NCBI GenBank assembly: GCA_947561395.2
Contig: OX387194.1
Coordinates: 24,581,536 to 24,645,535, forward strand
Source: Buxus sempervirens
Taxonomy: Eukaryota > Streptophyta > Magnoliopsida > Buxales > Buxaceae
Length of the DNA: 64,000 nucleotides
Direction: 5' to 3'
Both the position numbers and the translations under genes were made by a program. Shown one piece after another: positions 24,020-37,285 of the stretch (position 1 is the stretch's first letter; the number at the start of each line of letters is the position of its first letter). Under the pieces are notes generated by a model. The model saw nothing but the letters and a program-made list of their open reading frames with translations. It made no database searches and had not been told where the DNA came from.

Positions 24020-26556
24020 ACCTTTGTGAGCCCAAAGTAATAATAAAACCACTTTAAGACAATATCATAGTGCTAAAATTTAAAACTTTTCTATTAATAA
24101 TGTGTGGAAGCTTTTACCAATATCCTCAATCATAATTTAACGAACTATAATGGTATTCAAACCTTTATTACATATCTGAAACTAAAATGGATAATTCTAA
24201 AGTCTCACACTCTTAACTACTCAATAATAATAAGAGTCACCTATCAAATTGCCAAATAACCTACCAAGACATCAAATTAAACTAAATTAAGAAAACAATC
24301 CTACAATTTTTTTGATGAATAGTGAAGGTGGAAACAATCCTACATTAAGCAACTACGATCCTCAAGATTGTATTCCTCAAGGTCGTCACAATCCCCAAAC
24401 AATGCTACCCTTCTTTATCGTCCTAACCTGGAAGATTTGAAAACAAAACATTTGAAAACAACGGTATGACATATAAAATCCTAGTAAGTAACAATAATAC
24501 ATGCCAAGATACCATACTATCTTCCTTTTGAAAAACCATGATGAACAATAAAACCAATAATCCAAAACAAAGTATAGCAATAAGTCACTAAGCAAATCGA
24601 ATCCATGATAAACCAATGTGTCACATAGGACTCATGAAAATACAGGCTTCTTTATAAGATAAGTTCATAGCCCAAATTGCCACCTTACAACAAAATAACG
24701 GAGCACCTAAGCTTGATACAAGTATTAGGCTGGCAAGTACAATCTAGTCTATTAACTTATAAACCAAATACCAGAAAAAAAAAAAAAAACAAACCTCACC
24801 CCATGGTAGCAACGAATTGCCGTGGTTATCCCCCATTGGAAGACCTTACTCCTTGGTGCAACGCATAATGGTTATTACGGATTAACCGGATAAAGACCAA
24901 GTCCACTATCACTATCTAGCTATAGTATGGATCTATCCCAAGCTAAGCCTATCAACACAAAAACCAAAACCAATCTAAATACAATTACCAATCCAATACC
25001 AATTTCCAGTGCCTTAACTAAGACCAATAGGTCCAAAACCGAATTCAGATGTAACCACTCTTTCCATGCCAACAGATCCACAATAGAAACTCCTTTGAAA
25101 CCAAATAGTTCAATGGAAGAAAACCATATGTTAAAACCAAACCAAAAACATCCAAACTATGTTCCACAATCCATTTCATTTTCAAAATAAATAAACCAAG
25201 ACTTTTAGAAGCTAAAAACAACTTAAATATAGGTAATACAATCATTAAAATCCAATAAAAATAATTTGAAATAGGGTTGGGTTGAAAAATACAAAATTTT
25301 GGGTTTTTGGTTTTGGCACTCGAGCCTGGGATGGGCGAGGGTCAGGCGCCAAGCCTTATTTCAGGACAAGGAAGTTAATGCTCGAGCTTGGGCTAAGGCA
25401 TGGGTTAATGCGGCTAATTAAAAAAGGAAATCATGCCAGAGCGTGGGTAGGGCGCGAATAAAAACTCAAACAAATATAATGTGATGCTCAAGCGGGGATC
25501 AGGTGCTGTTTAGTCATTGTATTTCTGCTCTCGGGTTCTAAAAAATACACAATCGCTCGACGGAGGGGCTAGGGCATGAGATAGGCGTGACGAACAAAAT
25601 ATTACCATGCTTGAGGCGCTCGAGTGCGGGATTGGCGTGAGGCTTAAAACAAGATATTTTTCTGGGTTTCACAATATAGTCGTTTTTTCTGGGTTTTCTA
25701 TGATTATAAATCTTAAAAACAAATCTAAACTTGTACAAAATCCGTCAAAATCTTCTTCAATACAGTCCTAACATCCAATATCAAATCCAGCATCATAAAC
25801 AGCAGAATTTAAACAAGATCATTAGAGAATCAAGAGTCTTATATTCAAACACAATTCAGAACTGATATAACTTTCAAAGTTCAAACTATTGAAGAATTTA
25901 TCCACAACCTACTGTAAAACTTCTCAATACTAACATGAGTTTTCTAGCTCGTAAAGACAACATAGGTTCATTCAAAATCATCACTAAAGCACATCCAAAA
26001 ACAGTCTTTGATCATATAAACCTGAAAAATATGCAATAATAGTTTTTCTAAAGGTTGTTACTTACCTCTCAAAGTAACCCAACTCAGATCAAAACCTTCA
26101 GCAATCTTCCAATGATCTCCACTCAATATCAAAGATGAAAAACTCCAGAATTTACAGCTTCTATTCGTGGGGTTCTCCTCCTCTCTCTAGGTTTAGTCCT
26201 CCAAAGCAAATACACATTAGCAAGGAAACCCAATAGGATCCTAATGAAATAGAGACTCCCTGGTGTAATTAGGATTCCTTCCTATAGCCATGCATGCCCA
26301 ATAGAAGCTAATTTCTATTTAAATTTTCATGATTTCATACTATACCACTCCACCTAAATTTATTAACACAACCAATCAGATTTAAAGGAAAAACTTAAAT
26401 AACACTTCCCTTATAAATATAATTCCCACCGTTGAATCCTCATCCAAATCTTTAGATTAGATCTCCACATTAATTCCTACATATTAAACCCTTAAATCAT
26501 TAATAATTCTCCTAGTAATCTCCATATTTAATTAAAATTGTATTATATAAAACTAT
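24020..26556 (-). mobile_element. long LTR (TGTAACGCC family), incomplete copy A
   Basis: It resembles the solo LTR at 28717-31602 from GAGCCCAAAG (24029) on, and shares the internal word GACATATAAAATCCTAGTAAGTA (24467-24489) with that LTR's counterpart near 29111. It carries repeated CTCGAG/GGCGC words at 25318-25640 and a short repeat array with CCCCATGGTAGC and CTTGGTGCAACG words near 24790-24930. The left end is truncated after the LINE tail. The right end is cut by the element at 26557. No coding capacity. Confidence 0.55.
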
Positions 26557-27673
26557 TGATGTACAACAACCACCTCATGAACGGTATGTCGTGAACAATA
26601 ACTCAGAATTAGGTGTCATCACCTGGGGTTCCTCTACATCACACCTCGGGATAGTTGCATCACACAACCCTAAGCAAGAGTTGCTGGAAATTTTTTTTTG
26701 ATGTTATTCCCAAGCTACATGTGCTTTTGAGAGAAATATTGACCATGTCAGATTCTGTCTCCAGATAAGTAGGAGGGCTAGTCACACTTCAGCAACCATG
26801 CCAACAATTTCAAAATCTACCCTCTCATCATCAATAGTTCAAGTGGGTAATGCTCATCAACAATCTCAGTTTGGATTTCACATTAGTGGCAGGGCTTTTA
26901 GAAATTTTTTCGCTACTGTTAACATAGTCATTTCCAAGTTCAGATTCAGATTTGGAATCCAAAAGAGGGCAAGAATGTAAACTTTCACTGCTTTCAATAG
27001 AGAAATTTGCTTCAGTTTCCGACCTTGTATCATCAACAGAACAAGTTGAAAGCAGTACCATTTCCGACTTCTGATTCTACATGTTTACTCTCAGTAGGGC
27101 TATCAGGCAAGCTCTCAAAGCGTGCAGTGAATGTATTTCCAATTTTAGCTACTGAATTCAGGTCATCAACAGGAAAAGGCAAGGTTTCAGCAGTTCTAAT
27201 CGAGTCAGTTGAGACCATGTTGTTATTGTCTTTGGCTGAGTTGTCGATGGTTCTGAGTTTTCATACTTGGCGTTTGGAAGGAAAAATTTGGAAGCGTTAT
27301 CTGTTTTTATCTGACTTGCTTTTAGCTTTTATTTTTTTTTGTGTATTATTTACAGAATTGGCGTCCATCAGTAATTCCTGCCCAGAGTTTTCCATGAATA
27401 ATTTTTCTTGCTTCTTTCTCCTTATTAGCTTCAGATTCAACATCTACCACAACAATAATGACAGATTTAGGGCATTATTCTATATTAGTAGGAGACTCCT
27501 AAATTTTCTTTTTCCTTGACCTTTTGGTCCACGTCATTGTTCTGATGTAGTCCTGTATCTACAGATGACTCCAATTTATTCTGTTCCTCATACTTCTTTA
27601 CCTCAACATTAGACATAGGCTTCAAGACAATCACTTTATGTACAAACACATGATTATAGGTGTTCTTACTTCC

Positions 27674-28114
27674 CTAATGTTGTACATCTTGATCATAGAG
27701 CCAAGGTCGCCCAAGAAGGATGTGTGTGACTTTCATATGAATTACATCGCATAGTATGGAATCATTGTAAGTATCACAAGAGAAAGAGACATGAAAATGA
27801 CTTGTTACTGGAAGAGAGGTGCCGTCAATCCATGATATGTTGTACAGTTGAGGGTTTGGCCAAACCTGAAGCTTAAGGCGATCAACCTTGGATTCCCACA
27901 CCTCATTCATGGAACTCGCACCGTCAATAATAAGCTTTTTAACTTGTTCTCCACATTGAATGAGCATCTGAAAAATAGAAGTACATCTCCAATCTTCTTG
28001 TTCCACCCTAGGAGTTGCTAGAATGCAAGTAAAAGCTGAAAGAAAAGAAGTGTCCTCTTCTCCTTCCTCCCAATCATGTGGTTTATAGTCCATAATTGAA
28101 TGAAGTCTCTTCAT
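27674..28114 (-). pseudogene. Ty3/gypsy aspartic protease region
   Basis: A 146-aa frame carries VKKLIIDGASSMNEV (active-site region, with GAS where retrotransposon proteases usually have a GGS/T-type turn after the catalytic Asp) and a CDVIHMKVTHILLGRPW block typical of plant Ty3/gypsy protease ends. It would cut Gag-Pol. Upstream on the minus strand is the nucleocapsid knuckle, in a different frame. Confidence 0.75.
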
Positions 28115-28175
28115 TGGTCTCCTCTTACGGTTTCTCTATTTCCTCTTCATCCACCACAATATGCAAATTGTTTTT

Positions 28176-28226
28176 CTTTGGACATTGATAAGCCATATGC
28201 CCTGGCTCATCGCACTTTAAAGCAAA
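28176..28226 (-). pseudogene. Gag CCHC zinc knuckle, frameshifted
   Basis: The minus strand reads C-D-E-P-G-H-M-A-Y-Q-C, preceded by I-C-F-K in a frame one base off. The extra base lies between the first two Cys codons (near 28212). It binds RNA in working elements. Confidence 0.6.
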
Positions 28227-28716
28227 TCCCACTTTGCCTTCCATTGGATTTTGTACTTGTATACCCTTGCGGTAGTTATGTTAGAAGGAACCTATGTTCC
28301 ATTTGATCGATTGAAGGGATGCCATGGTGCTGTCATTACACCACGATTCGCCTCACTAAACTTTTTGATTGCTGTCTCTTGGCTTGAGACCCAATCTTTC
28401 TAACTAATGAGTATGCCAAATAATACTCCATCAAACTTAACAACTCATCTATATAAACCATCATGATGCTAAATCACATTAATAGTGAGAGCCTACACCT
28501 ATGACATAATCCTGTTGCATCTTTGATTTGGTATATACCTGCAATTGCATTATGGTAGGCGTGAGCACAAAGCCAGTAGGTATCATCCTACAGTCCAAGT
28601 TCCAAGTAGAACTCCAACTGTACAACTATACCTCTAACAATAAGAGACAATAATGTAAACAAGAGAAAATATGGTAAACAAGCAGATGAATAAGCAAATA
28701 AAACAATTAGTGTAAC

Positions 28717-31602
28717 TGTAACGCCCCGGATCCAGGTCTATTCAATGACTTACAGACCCGTACCCGAAAGTGTCCATTCAAGAGCCCAAAATTAAAACGA
28801 AACCTGACTTAAATCAAATCAAAGTATTAGAGTGCGGTTTTAATCTAAAATTCAATTAAGGCGTAGATCGGTTAAGAATATCCAAACTAATAACATCAAT
28901 CTTAAAACTGAAAATTTGGCAATAAAGGTCATCTACAAGTCAATAATCCAAACTAATAAGACAATTCCATAATCGTGTCTTGAAATTAAAACCGAAATCC
29001 TACGTAATAAAATAGTTTTCCCCTCAATACCCAGATATATCAACCAAGCGGCTCTAACTCAACTGATAAGTCCTCACCAATAAGATCTGAAAACAAAAAG
29101 CAAAACGATGTGAGATATAAAATCTCAGTAAGTAGTCACGTAAAAAAATTGTATATTTATAATTGAAATAACAAAAATGCCATGCGGATAAAACAAGGCT
29201 CTAAAACTGATAACACAAATTTGGATAGGAATCATGGAAATTCAACCATATCACAAGTCACAACCATAAAATTTAATACTATGTTGCAATTTCACTAATA
29301 ATATCATTACATACCGATATACACTGAGATCTATCTCAATCCCAGAACCACACAGTTGAGTAACCAACAATTTATACAAATACCACAGAAATTGCTTATC
29401 CCAATTTTCATGGGTGGAAGACAAAGGCCATGGGCATCCAATCTCACCCTATATCCATGGGTAGAAGACCAAGGCCATAAGCACACAGTATAACTCTCAT
29501 CCCAAATCCTTGGGTAGAAGATAGGGGCCACGAGCGTCCAATCTTGTCTCAAATCCTTGAGTAGAAGACGAATGCCACAAGCATCTCAATATATAGACTC
29601 ATCCCAATTCCATGGGTAGAAGACAGAAGCCATGAGTAATATTCTCATCCCAAATCCTTGGGTAGCAGACTAAAGTCGTTAGCATACGCTCTGCCTCGAA
29701 TCCACGAGTGGAAGGCTAAGCCACAAGAATATACCCATCCTGTGTCCTTTTCTTTTAGTATTCTATGTGTACATTGTAGTCCTATGAGCTTTCAACCAAT
29801 CAGAGCACTCTGTCGAGTCACTATTTGTGAAAAGGAGAAGAAATCCCAAGATGCCTGCAATATCTTTGCGAAGTCCGGCTCTAAACAATAACAGGGTCTT
29901 AACCAATAATGCCTTTCAGAGATTTCCCTTAAAGGTCTTTCATCACTTTACTAATCCCAACTTATAAAATAGGCCTTGGATTCTATAGAAAGTCCTCACT
30001 ACGACATGTAAGGGTATGAACAAGGACTTTTGGTGACTGTTGATAATCCTCATACCTCACCTGTTCCAAAAACAATGTCAATAGCATGTTGGACTCGTGT
30101 ATGAAACACAAACAACTCCTAACTAATGCATGATGAAGTTCACATATGGCTTTCATCAACAACCATAGTAGTCAGTTCCGATAAGCATCTTAAATTTTAA
30201 TTGAATATGTTTTAGTGATCTTGATATAGCTTAGAAGCTTATAAACATAATATTAGATAATTAGAAAAGCATCAATAACATCACAATTGCATAAAATAGA
30301 CAAAAAACATTAAATAAGAATTTCTAGGTTTGCTAAACATCCCTACCTCGATTTTCTCAATTTAGACCCCCTAACAAGGTTCTAAACATCCAATGAAGTA
30401 TTCTTAACCTTTCAATTTCACCCAAATTACCCAGATTAAAATATAGATTCTTTACCATTGAATCTCCTAAATTTTATCGAGGGTTTCATGCTAATGATTT
30501 CACATCAAGCAAGATAAATTCAGATTTATATAAATCATCTTATTAGCATGCTTTTAGACATTCATAGAGCAAAACCCACAAACCAATTATGCTTTACATG
30601 GATAAAATCAATGCAATCAAATCTTAAGAACATTACACATGAGATCAAGTAAATTTAATCATATAAAACTCCACTCATAACAATGCATACTGACACAATA
30701 TTGTATTCATCCCAATTGTTAAAATCAATCACATAATGGTTAATGGTTTAGGCATGATCCTACAAGCTAGGGTTTTATTTATGACTTAAAAGCTGTAGAT
30801 CCACCTATCTTTAATCGCTAAAATCCCTTTTTATTTGAACAATAGGTGTAGCCACGTTTTTTCCAATTTCAAACTAAGCTACATGTCTCCAAACACCATC
30901 TCCACTGTTCAGATTGAAGAATTAAGTGTCAAGAATATCTCCTCCAAACTTTAGCTCGATCAGACGATGCGTTCTTTACGGATCGTGTTTTGATGAAAAC
31001 TGGAGAGGAAATTTCTGTAGCACGTTTCTTCTCTTATGGATGTCCAATAGTCTTCCCTCTTGAGTTATCTTGTTCTCTGTCTCTAGATCACTATTCCTCA
31101 TTCATCTTCTCCATGTCCAAGCTCCTAGGATTTCCTTACATTCAGATCTCCATTGATAGACTAAAAATCTTAACAATAATCCCTAGCTTACTATTTATAA
31201 TGGGGTCTTAAGGTTTCCTACTTCAACTAGGTGACTAGGTTTCCTACTAAAATTATAATTTTAATAGGCTTCTCTAATCTAACTAAGATTACATATTCAC
31301 TTAATCTCTAACTTCTAATTTAATTTATTTTCGTCCTATTATTATCCCTTATTTTTAAATATTACCTAATAGCCCCATAACCTCACTAATTTCCCAATTT
31401 AGGACCCCTAATCAAGTGTTATTACTAAAGTGCCCTTTTTCCACATAATGCAATATGAATATTGCTATATAAATTTAATTTAAACTAATCTTGAGTCCAA
31501 TTAAGTTTCCGAGTCTAATGATTATTTAATTATCTTAATTAAACAATTAGGCTAATTAGGAAATGAGTAAACTAACCTTATGCAAATTTCTAGGGTGTTA
31601 TA
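28717..31602 (-). mobile_element. long solo LTR B (2.9 kb), nested
   Basis: It begins TGTAACGCCCCGGATCC and ends CTAGGGTGTTATA (CA worn to TA), the inverse of the termini of the LTR at 51859-54745. It interrupts the minus-strand Ty3/gypsy element at 26557-32429. The flanks GTAAC and GTTTA do not form a clean duplication. No PBS, PPT or coding remnant is inside, so it is a solo LTR. Internally it has a minisatellite at 29405-29730. Confidence 0.75.
29405..29730. repeat. minisatellite in LTR B, ~45-55 bp unit, about 7 copies
   Basis: The core (T/C)(G/A)(G/A)GT(A/G)GAAG(A/G)C recurs at 29411, 29458, 29511, 29558, 29613, 29659 and 29704, usually preceded by CCCAAATCCT or CCATGG and followed by GGCCA(T/C)(A/G)AGC. 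Spacing is 45-55 bp. Confidence 0.85.
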
Positions 31603-31857
31603 GTTTACCCGCTGCCCTCATTGTTTTCCATCACGATGTTTGTTTTTATATCCAGTTTTGTCAAGCTTGAATTTTTCTCCTTGAGTACCAGATATCTCAC
31701 CCACATTGCCTTGAGAACATTGACCTTCTAGGGTAGTCAATCGAGTTATAACACATGGATTGCTGCATCATGTTGAAAGACCATCTTGTTTTGCTCATAA
31801 TCCATCAATATTATTCCTTTATATGATCTTCCAAAGCACGTAGACATGTTTTGCCTT

Positions 31858-31869
31858 GCTTTGATACCA
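31858..31869 (-). other. primer-binding site of the Ty3/gypsy element
   Basis: Minus strand TGGTATCAAAGC, one mismatch from the usual tRNA-Met-type TGGTATCAGAGC, four bases from the LTR end. Confidence 0.7.
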
Positions 31870-32517
31870 AAAATGATGTAGAACAACCATCCTGTGAATA
31901 TTGTTGCTTAAACAGTAACTAGTGAACAGTAGCTGTAAACAGTTTCACGTGAACAATAGCTTCAAACTATGCATCACTCACACCTAGGGTTCCTCACCAT
32001 CATACCACAGAGATGGCTGCATCATACAACTCTAGAGCAAGAGTTGTTGGAATATTTTATTACTGTTCTTCCCAAAAAGAAAAAAATTATAAAGAACCTG
32101 AAAAGGTACCATTACATTCTCGGTTTGTAGACATATACTGTCTAACCCTAATGGCTTGGACCCCTTTGAGTTTTTTTTTTTTTTTTAAACCACTAAGCCC
32201 AAACTAAATGACTAAAGAAATCCTTGAATACAACTCAACACCAATAATAATTCAAAACAACAAAAAGGGGGAAAAAAACAAGTAGACTCAATGTTAAATT
32301 TTGCAAGCTCCCGAGTAGCGGAGTAGGCTCCACATCATCTAACATATGCCAACTTAGGTTTGAGCCTCAAAAGATATTTTTACTCGCCTGTTATAAACTT
32401 TATAGGAGTTTTGCGACTTCTCTCCATCAACTATATTTTTTCATATAAATATTCATAACATATTCATTCAAAGCCTTCATGTATACTTTTTTTTTCTACA
32501 TATTGATTTTCTGGCAG

Positions 32518-32674
32518 ATTTTTTAGGTAATTGGGGTTGTTTATCAGTACCTTAAGCTACTACGACAAGAAGCTCCTCAGAAATGGATTTTTAAGGAACT
32601 ACAAGATATTGCGAAAATGGAATTCAAGTTTGCGGAGGAGAAGCGACAGCTATCTTTTGCTGTAGAACTTTCAG
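32518..32674 (+). pseudogene. nardilysin-like exon (VIGVVYQYLKLL..)
   Basis: It reads VIGVVYQYLKLLRQEAPQKW, then IFKELQDIAKMEFKFAEE, and ends VELS before donor GTTTAT. The 5' edge is damaged: after acceptor CTGGCAG the sequence ATTTTTTAGG appears to have lost two bases relative to a family DIFE-type start, so the splice from 19021 is out of frame. An alternative acceptor TTTTAG at 32526 does not restore the phase. Confidence 0.85.
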
Positions 32675-32948
32675 GTTTATTTCTGGTGTCCTGTTCCATT
32701 CATAAATAACTATTGGGCAACAGTCAGGTCAAGGGTGCTACTAAACTCTTGTGAATGATTAAATTGAAATTTCTTTGCATTTTATTCATTTCAATGGTTT
32801 GAAATACCTTGTTGACCTGAGGTTGCCCACATAATGTATTTTGCTGATGTTGTTATTGCATGTTGGTTTAAAATGCTGCTGGTATGCTTGTTGCCTTCTT
32901 GGAAATTGGCATTATCTTGTTTTTGCTGAATGTTGATTTTCTTTCCAG

Positions 32949-33104
32949 AAAATTTGCGCATATATCCAAGAGAATATGTTATCTATGGGGACTGTGCTTA
33001 TGAAGTGTTTGACATGAAATTGATAAAGTTGGTTCTGAACTCTTTAACACCAGGCAAAAAGAGGCTTGACTTGGTATCAAAATCCTTCAATAAGCAGTCA
33101 CAAG
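32949..33104 (+). pseudogene. nardilysin-like exon (ENLRIYPREYVIYGD..)
   Basis: This exon is open. It follows acceptor TTTCCAG and completes a Glu codon from the previous exon, reading ENLRIYPREYVIYGD, then LTPGKKRLDLVSKSFNK, and ending before donor GTAACT. The NL.IYP..YVIYGDY pattern is a nardilysin/insulin-degrading-enzyme family signature. Confidence 0.85.
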
Positions 33105-35199
33105 GTAACTTCACTGCAGATCTAGCCGCTAGTAAAAGGGCCTTTTTTTGTTAAGCCCTTCCTCTTCAACTGTTTTCGTATAAATTTTTAGGTATAGAAT
33201 TATGAATGATTTGTTTGTTTCTGAAAAAGGGTCTGTATGCAGTTTATTGTTTCCATTTATTTTTTTCTTTTCGGTTGCTAGGAAGGTGTCTTTATTAAAT
33301 TTTCACCTATGGATTCATGGGAAGTTGTGCAATCGTCATAATGAATCTGCTTACTGCCATGTTCCTGACTACTTCAATTTTGATTATGATTGGCGTATTA
33401 AAATCTACTTTTCTTGCAGTATTTGATAATCAATCATTCACAACTTATATGTGAAGCATTGCTTTTTACCAGTAATGACATGCTATTAGTTACTTAACAG
33501 GGGGAAAAAAAGCCTATATGTGAAGCATCAGGGAAAAAAAAAAGCTTATATGTGAAGCATCATTCTCATCAAGAGACGACCTGTATGTGTTTAATGTTGT
33601 GCGAGAGATGCTTCCTATGTTTAACCTCAGTTTTCAATTAATCCTTAGATTGAAAGCGATCTTGATGAGCTTTGGTACAGGAAACTTTGACATCCGAGCC
33701 ATCATATGTAGAAAACCTTCAGTTCCTGGAATTAGCAAGTCATTTGATGTGTAGAATTTCAAAGCATTAAATGTGTACAATTGTGACGTAGTGATAGGAA
33801 TATTAGATTAAAATCAATTGAGGATGACTATAAGAGTCCATTAGTTTTGCCTACACGCTAATATAGAGTTAAGATCTATAATATCCATGAAACATTTCTG
33901 AATGTCTCTCTTAATTCTTTTAACTTTTGGGATGTGATATTGGTTGATATGAGCCTTTGATTGGTTTATGGTGTATATCTATCTTATGATCTTATCCAAA
34001 TGATGTGCCAATGTGTTCTTCACATGTGCAACAACATGTCAGCAATGTTTCTAATTCCTACTTCACTGACAGTTCCAGGGAAAATTTCTTGGGTATGTAA
34101 TGGAAGTCCTATTTCCTTTCTTGCATATTCCAGTCTTTTGGAGATTAGAAATTTACTGTGGAACACTATGATTACGAGAGGATCGTTTATCTTGTGCATT
34201 GGTTGCCGTTGCCCTGTCTCGAACTAACAATTGGCTGTGGTTGCACCACCTAACTATTCCAGTGGTGTTTAGGGTTACCAAGAGTAGTCCTGGGTGTTGC
34301 CACTACATATTCTGCTTGTATTTGTAGAAAGACCTAAATGAGGAGGGTGTATGTTCAGATTGTAGCCATTGATTATACATGGCAGGGCAAGAAACAGATG
34401 CACATGATGAAGGATCTGCTTTAATTTGATAAACTGTGTTTGTATAATAGTCTCTTTACTATCTATACTCTTGTGATCGTCAAAGTGGTAGCCAACTGAG
34501 AGCAAAATGTTTCAGTGAAGCATCATCAAGGCTGACATGCTCCAAGTCCATCGATATTGCATGTGTTTTTTGTTGTGCCTAAGAAAAAAAATCCATTGTC
34601 ATTAACTTCAATCTGTGTATAGTGACTACTTGCGAATGGGCAGGTAAGTACTATGGTAGCAGGAAAATTGAATAGTAAGAGGAAGTTTGGAAACGTTTTT
34701 GAACACAGTTTTTTGGTTTTTTTAAAACAGAACCAAAAACATGTTTGGTAGAGATGTTTAGCAAATTTTTTTTTCAAAAAAATGGTTGAAAAACAACCAC
34801 GTTGCTAGAAACCGAAATTTTTGGTTTCTGAAAACGACGAATCGTTTTTTTGTTTGTTGGCATTTTTGTAATACCTTATTTCTTTTCTCTTTGATACCTC
34901 TACCTCTCATCTCTCCTCTTCACACAAAACTTCTCTTCCTCACAAGCATGGTGAGACATCCAGGTGAAAGAGAAGCAGAAATCAAGGGCATGGTTTCTCT
35001 TAAAGCTCTCATCTCTCTATCAATTTGTTGCTATGATATCATTGCACATTCATGCTGTTTTGTTTCCGTCAAACTTGTTGCATTCTTGTACTATTAAGTA
35101 ACCTTTCACAGTGCCTTACCTTATCTTCTATAACCATGACGTGTCAATGACTTTTTAAACAGAGGTAGAACACCGGAGATCAAATCCCTCAGAAAGAAA

Positions 35200-36671
35200 A
35201 AGTGAGTTTTCTGAAATCTAGGGATTCAATTTTCACTTATTTTCTCCAATTTATCTTGCCAAGAATTCCCAAATTGAGATTCTGGTAAAACAGTAATTAA
35301 AAACAAGTGTAGGAAACTTTCAATTTAATTAAAAACGAAAGGAAGAACAGAATCTCACTAAATTCCCAAATCAAAACCATTTTCAGTAGAACATGCCCAA
35401 AATCCTAACTAATTCAATTAATTTATTTGGTCACTGGAAATCATTTCTAAAGACCTAAAACATGTTTGTACATAGGTTGGATTTGTCCAGAAATCAATCT
35501 AAGGTTAGAAACCAACTCGAAATTCAGATCAGTAGTTTAGCAATGTTGGGCGCTTGACAAACCGCTCGAGCATTCCTGGTTGAGCGCTCCTTTATTTGTC
35601 TAATTTTCAGGCTAAATCAACTGGAACTAACCGCTTGAGAGATCGCTCAAGCGTCTCTTGTGTTCTTCCAAAAAATTCAAGAACAATAAAGGGCACCTAG
35701 AGTGCAGGGTCTAGCGGTCCTTGGAAAAATTATCGACGGTGGTTAATCCCAATCTATAATCTCGATTCCACCGTCTCTGTCTTAAATTTAATTGATCTAA
35801 TTACTTCGTCTAAGTTCTACAACACCTTTAAAGTACAAATCTAGGCTCCTAAGTTTAATTTAAGAAGATCCAAAACTAAATCAGAATTTATCTCATTTGA
35901 ACGACTAAACATGGTTTTCTTCTTCAAATGCCGATAAAATTGTTCAAATTAAAACACATAGATGCAATAATATTGGTTGGAAGGGTGCTACTTGCCTGAT
36001 CAAGCTCCAATTCCTACTCATATTAGCTCAGAATTCTAGATCTCCTCTCCTCCGAACAAATTATCCTCTGTTAACTGTAAAATCCAGAAAACTTTAAGAA
36101 TCCTTTAGATCTAAGTAGATCTGACCGTAACTTTGAGAATTCTCTGAAATGCATCATAATTCAGAAATTAAAATCATCCTTACCTGAGTCCTCTCTGATT
36201 TGGATGAATTCCTCTCCAATTCTCCACTGTTCTAGTCGAATCCTCCAATCGAGACTGATTCCCTTCAATATCCTCTTCTTTTTGGTGTTTCTTCTCAGAT
36301 CTCTTCCCAAGTCTATGTTTCCAGATTCTTCTAATTTGTTCTTAGAAATTTCCCCAAACCACCAACCAAACTAATCTAACTGAATTGTCTCTTTTATACT
36401 CCTAACTTTGCTGCCTAACTCCTTCAAACCCCTTGTGTTCCGATGTAATGCCACTCCACCAAACCTGAAACACTACCAATCACATAAAAACATTTCATAT
36501 ACTTATAAATATATTCTACAACTCCACCAGTTATATACAAATCTTACCTTACTAATTTCCTTAAAATTAATTCTGGAAATCCCAGCTCACTCTCATACTC
36601 CATTTCCTATAATTCCACCAATAAATCGATTATTAACCATAAATTATTATTTAAAAATTTGGGATTTTACA
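35200..36671 (-). mobile_element. partial long LTR C
   Basis: The right end is AAATTTGGGATTTTACA (the inverse of TGTAAAATCC, the start of the LTR at 56937). Internal matches to that LTR family include CCTTACCTGAGTCC (36179), GTACATAGGTTGGATTT (35469) and CGCTCGAGC/CGCTCAAGCG words at 35545-35680. The left end is not resolved and no terminal TSD is confirmed. Confidence 0.6.
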
Positions 36672-37285
36672 GTTTGATCGAGGTCATGTAGACTATCTTT
36701 ACATCTTCTATTGCAATTGGGGAAGATGGCCTATGTTGTGCTATTCACTTCTGTTCATCTAGCTTCTTGCCCTGTTTTATCTATTGGGGAACACAACTTC
36801 TGAGTACTTTCGTTCATCACTTGAAAGCTTATCAAGGCTGTTGAAGCTTTCTGTAATCTTTTGTGGGATACCTGTGAAATAACAGTTTAATGGGAAAACC
36901 ACTGTTGATTGTCTTCAATGTTTGTTTATTTATTTTTTATGTCTTCAAACTTTTGGACTTTTTTTCTTAATCCTCTCCTTAGATATTTATACAGTAAATG
37001 AAGTTAGGTGCACTTACATATTGTTTGTGGAAGCCTTTACCGTTCAAGTTCACTTCTTTACCAGTTGGGTGAGGCTCCAGGGCTTGATTCCTCTCGGGCA
37101 CGTCTTCCATGACTAGACTTCCCAATATCTTATAAGAGTTCTCAGGCTGTGGTGGTGGGAAGTGGTACTTTCCATTCATGTTTATTAAAGAAGGAGAAAG
37201 CTGAAAGATCAGATGAAAGGTTCCATGTTTTATGACATGACACTTGAGAAACAGTGGGAACAGATCTACTCTTGCTAGAATTTGA

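Larger units (their letters stand above)
26557..32429 (-). mobile_element. Ty3/gypsy-like element with internal deletion, host of a nested LTR
   Basis: Both ends start with TGATGTA(C/G)AACAACCA on the plus strand (26557 and 31874). The right copy runs 31874-32429 and ends CA. A 5-bp target duplication ACTAT flanks the whole (26552-26556 and 32430-32434). On the minus strand a primer site TGGTATCAAAGC (31858-31869) adjoins the right LTR. Coding remnants are a CCHC zinc knuckle (28176-28226) and an aspartic protease region (27674-28114). No RT, RNase H or integrase is found, so without the nested 2.9-kb LTR it is only ~3 kb. The left LTR matches the right one only to about 26710. It occupies the nardilysin intron 19022-32517. 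Confidence 0.75.

Noticed and set aside
24386..24616. 76-codon hydrophobic minus-strand frame
   Set aside because: Lies in a decayed LTR; Tyr/Phe/Leu-rich by AT composition, no recognisable protein.
27007..27519. 170-codon plus-strand frame
   Set aside because: Antisense to the Gag-Pol remnant of a minus-strand Ty3/gypsy element; Ser/Glu-rich minus-strand frames fit the element's linker better.
29405..29730. CRISPR-like array of spaced repeats
   Set aside because: Repeats are imperfect, spacers are similar to each other, and it lies inside a plant LTR; it is a minisatellite.
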